17,277 nt of DNA, taken from contig JAMQCK010000711.1 in the NCBI GenBank assembly GCA_024196135.1, forward strand, positions 1 through 17,277, given 5' to 3'. The notes below the pieces were generated by a model, which was not told the origin of the DNA, made no database searches, and worked only from the letters and a program-made list of their open reading frames with translations. Position numbers and translations under genes: made by a program. The DNA is from Pleurotus ostreatus/Saccharomyces cerevisiae fusant (Eukaryota; Opisthokonta). Of this stretch, positions 15,818 to 17,277 are shown one piece after another (position 1 is the first letter of the stretch; each line of letters starts with the position of its first letter).

Positions 15818-17277
15818 TTAGGTTGGCCTTCGACGTGTGCTCGCCTCTGTCGGCGTCACCGCATTCATCCCGACCATCCGCTCAACGACGGCCTGCGCGG
15901 AATCCCAGTCCATCGGCTCGTCATCGTCCTCTTCCATCCCGCGGATCTCTTCCTTCCCGCCGCCGAGACCCCAGCCACCGACGCTGGCGCGCACGTCTGG
16001 CTCGGGATCCGGACTGCGAAGGGAGTCGAGGAACTCGCGCTCGCGATCACCGCGTGGCGTGAGGCCGCCGATGGTGGTCGTGTCATCGGCACCGTCGAGC
16101 GAGAGGTTCTGCCAATTCCCTGGACGGCGGCCGACACGGCCTCGTCGGTCGCGCGGAACGCCTCCGGCAAGGAAGGAGCTCGGCGCGCCGGCGGCGGTGG
16201 GGTGTGCGTGCGTATGGGGCGCGCGAAGGGCGCGAAGGAGGTCGGTGATGGCGGACTCGGCAGGGGAGGGTGGTGTTGGTGGTGCGGTGAGGACGCTAAA
16301 GGTATTCTGCGGACGGGCGCGGGCCTGGGAAGAGAGTACGAGGAGCATCTGCTGGAGACGAGGTTGTTGATAGGATGGGCTGGACAGGGGTGCGTCGCGC
16401 TGCGCCTGGATGCGGGCGTGTAGACGCGGGGCAAGCGGGGCGATGACGCGGTCACGGAAGGCGCGGAGGGCGGCGGTGCGGACGTCGATGGAGGGTAGGT
16501 TGCCGGAGTTGAGGTTGGAAGCAGACCCGGTGCTTTGGTGGTGTCGCGTCGGGGAGGAGGTGCGGTGCACTTGGGAGGCTTTGGTCTGCTTAGGTGTGCG
16601 GTAGAGGGAGGAGAGGAGTGGGTCGGTCTGGAGAGGTAGGAGGACCTGGGATGTGTTAGCTAACGTATGGCGAGGAGTAAGCTACGCACTCCTTCAACGT
16701 ATGGTAGGACCTGATCCCAGAAAAAGCCCCAGATCTCCACTACGCGGACGAGCAGCTTGTCGTCGTCAACGCCCACGAGTTTCGCATTGAGGGTGACCAT
16801 GCCTGAGGCGATGAGTTCGGTGAGGTCATGCTCCAAGGTGGTCAAGGCCTTGGACGGCGCGGCGGAGACGACGGTCTGGATATGGCGCTTGACGAGGACG
16901 TTGAGGTCCTCGATTGGAATGCGCAATGGTTCGCCATTGAAGAGCGGGAGGACGTGCACGTGTAAAGTGCTCCACGGGTCTGTAGCGCTGGTGCTCGCAG
17001 CCGGCGCGGGCGCGGGAATGTTGGCTGTGGCGACGGCGGGGGCGGCGATGGCGGCGGCGCCGGTCAGGCCAGCAGGAAGGTGCGCAAGGTTGCCGAGGCG
17101 ATGCATCTCGCGAGTGACGAGCTTGGAGTCGTAGGTGCGGCCGTAGGGGCCCTTTGCAGGAGACGCGGCCATCGCCGAGGACTGGTCGCTGTGGTGGTGA
17201 TGATGGTGGAGGAAGTGAGCGGGGTGGAAGCGGTTGTGATGGTGCGCGTGCGCTGCATGTAGTTTGTCTGCCAGCGC
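15818..17277 (-). CDS. HbrB-domain protein, TORC2 subunit (Bit61/PRR5-like), 5' end outside window
   Basis: Exons 16690 to beyond 17277 and 15818-16645 give 471 residues within the window. The frame stays open to the window edge through a His-rich coding stretch (LADKLHAAHAHHHNRF, then six His), so the start is probably upstream; the ATG at 17172 (MAASPAKGPYGRTYDSKLV) is less likely the true start. The HbrB core is clear: IEDLNVLVKRHIQTVV, LEHDLTELIASGMVTLNAKL, VEIWGFFWDQVLPYVEG, then across a 44-nt intron (16646-16689; GTGCGT, GCTAAC, TCCCAG) VLLPLQTDPLLSSLYRTPK, DVRTAALRAFRDRVIAPL and YQQPRLQQMLLVLSSQ. The C-terminus is acidic (EEDDDEPMDWDSAQAVVERM). HbrB/Bit61/PRR5 proteins are TORC2 components linked to actin polarity and hyphal growth; HbrB was described in Aspergillus branching mutants. 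The function is inferred from the family. Confidence 0.9.

Noticed and set aside
1..17277. CRISPR arrays, operons, ribosome binding sites
   Set aside because: The window is nuclear eukaryotic DNA with spliceosomal introns; the only periodic arrays are the ACC decamers, which lack direct repeats and spacers of CRISPR type.

Overview
The window looks like nuclear DNA of a filamentous basidiomycete (Agaricomycetes, possibly a polypore). The DNA is GC-rich. Genes carry many very short introns (mostly 44-58 nt) with GTRNGY donors, CTRAY-type branch sites and YAG acceptors. The gene content fits: a Ran1/Ksp1-type kinase, a HbrB-type TORC2 subunit and the large agaricomycete F-box family. All gene models below were spliced by hand from sequence signals and reading frame. 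There is no transcript evidence.

Layout. 440-4300 (minus): Ran1/Ksp1-like Ser/Thr kinase, five exons, 1219 aa. 4301-5245: divergent intergenic region. 5246-6742 (plus): unrecognised multi-exon gene with an in-frame TGA and one unusually long intron. 6743-7827: no convincing gene. 7828-8333 (plus): mitochondrial-type ribosomal protein uL14m, three exons, 133 aa. 8573-10400 (minus): intact F-box/LRR-like protein, three exons, 572 aa, converging on uL14m. 10756-11080 (minus): 3' fragment of a related F-box gene. 11.3-14.6 kb: a gene-poor island holding two arrays of ACC triplets on a 10-bp period, a 336-bp element with 79-bp terminal inverted repeats, and a possible degraded gene. 14.69-15.54 kb (minus): a second F-box pseudogene with its middle deleted. 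15818 to beyond 17277 (minus): HbrB-domain TORC2 subunit, 5' end outside the window.

The housekeeping genes at the two sides (kinase, uL14m, HbrB) look normal. Between uL14m and HbrB lies a turnover zone: one intact and two decayed F-box copies, all on the minus strand, with repeats and a transposon-like element between them.

The most unusual signals are the 10-bp-phased ACC arrays at 11345-11487 and 13666-13781, and the recurrence of exactly 51-nt, stop-free introns in four different genes. Each of those four introns is invisible to an ORF scan.
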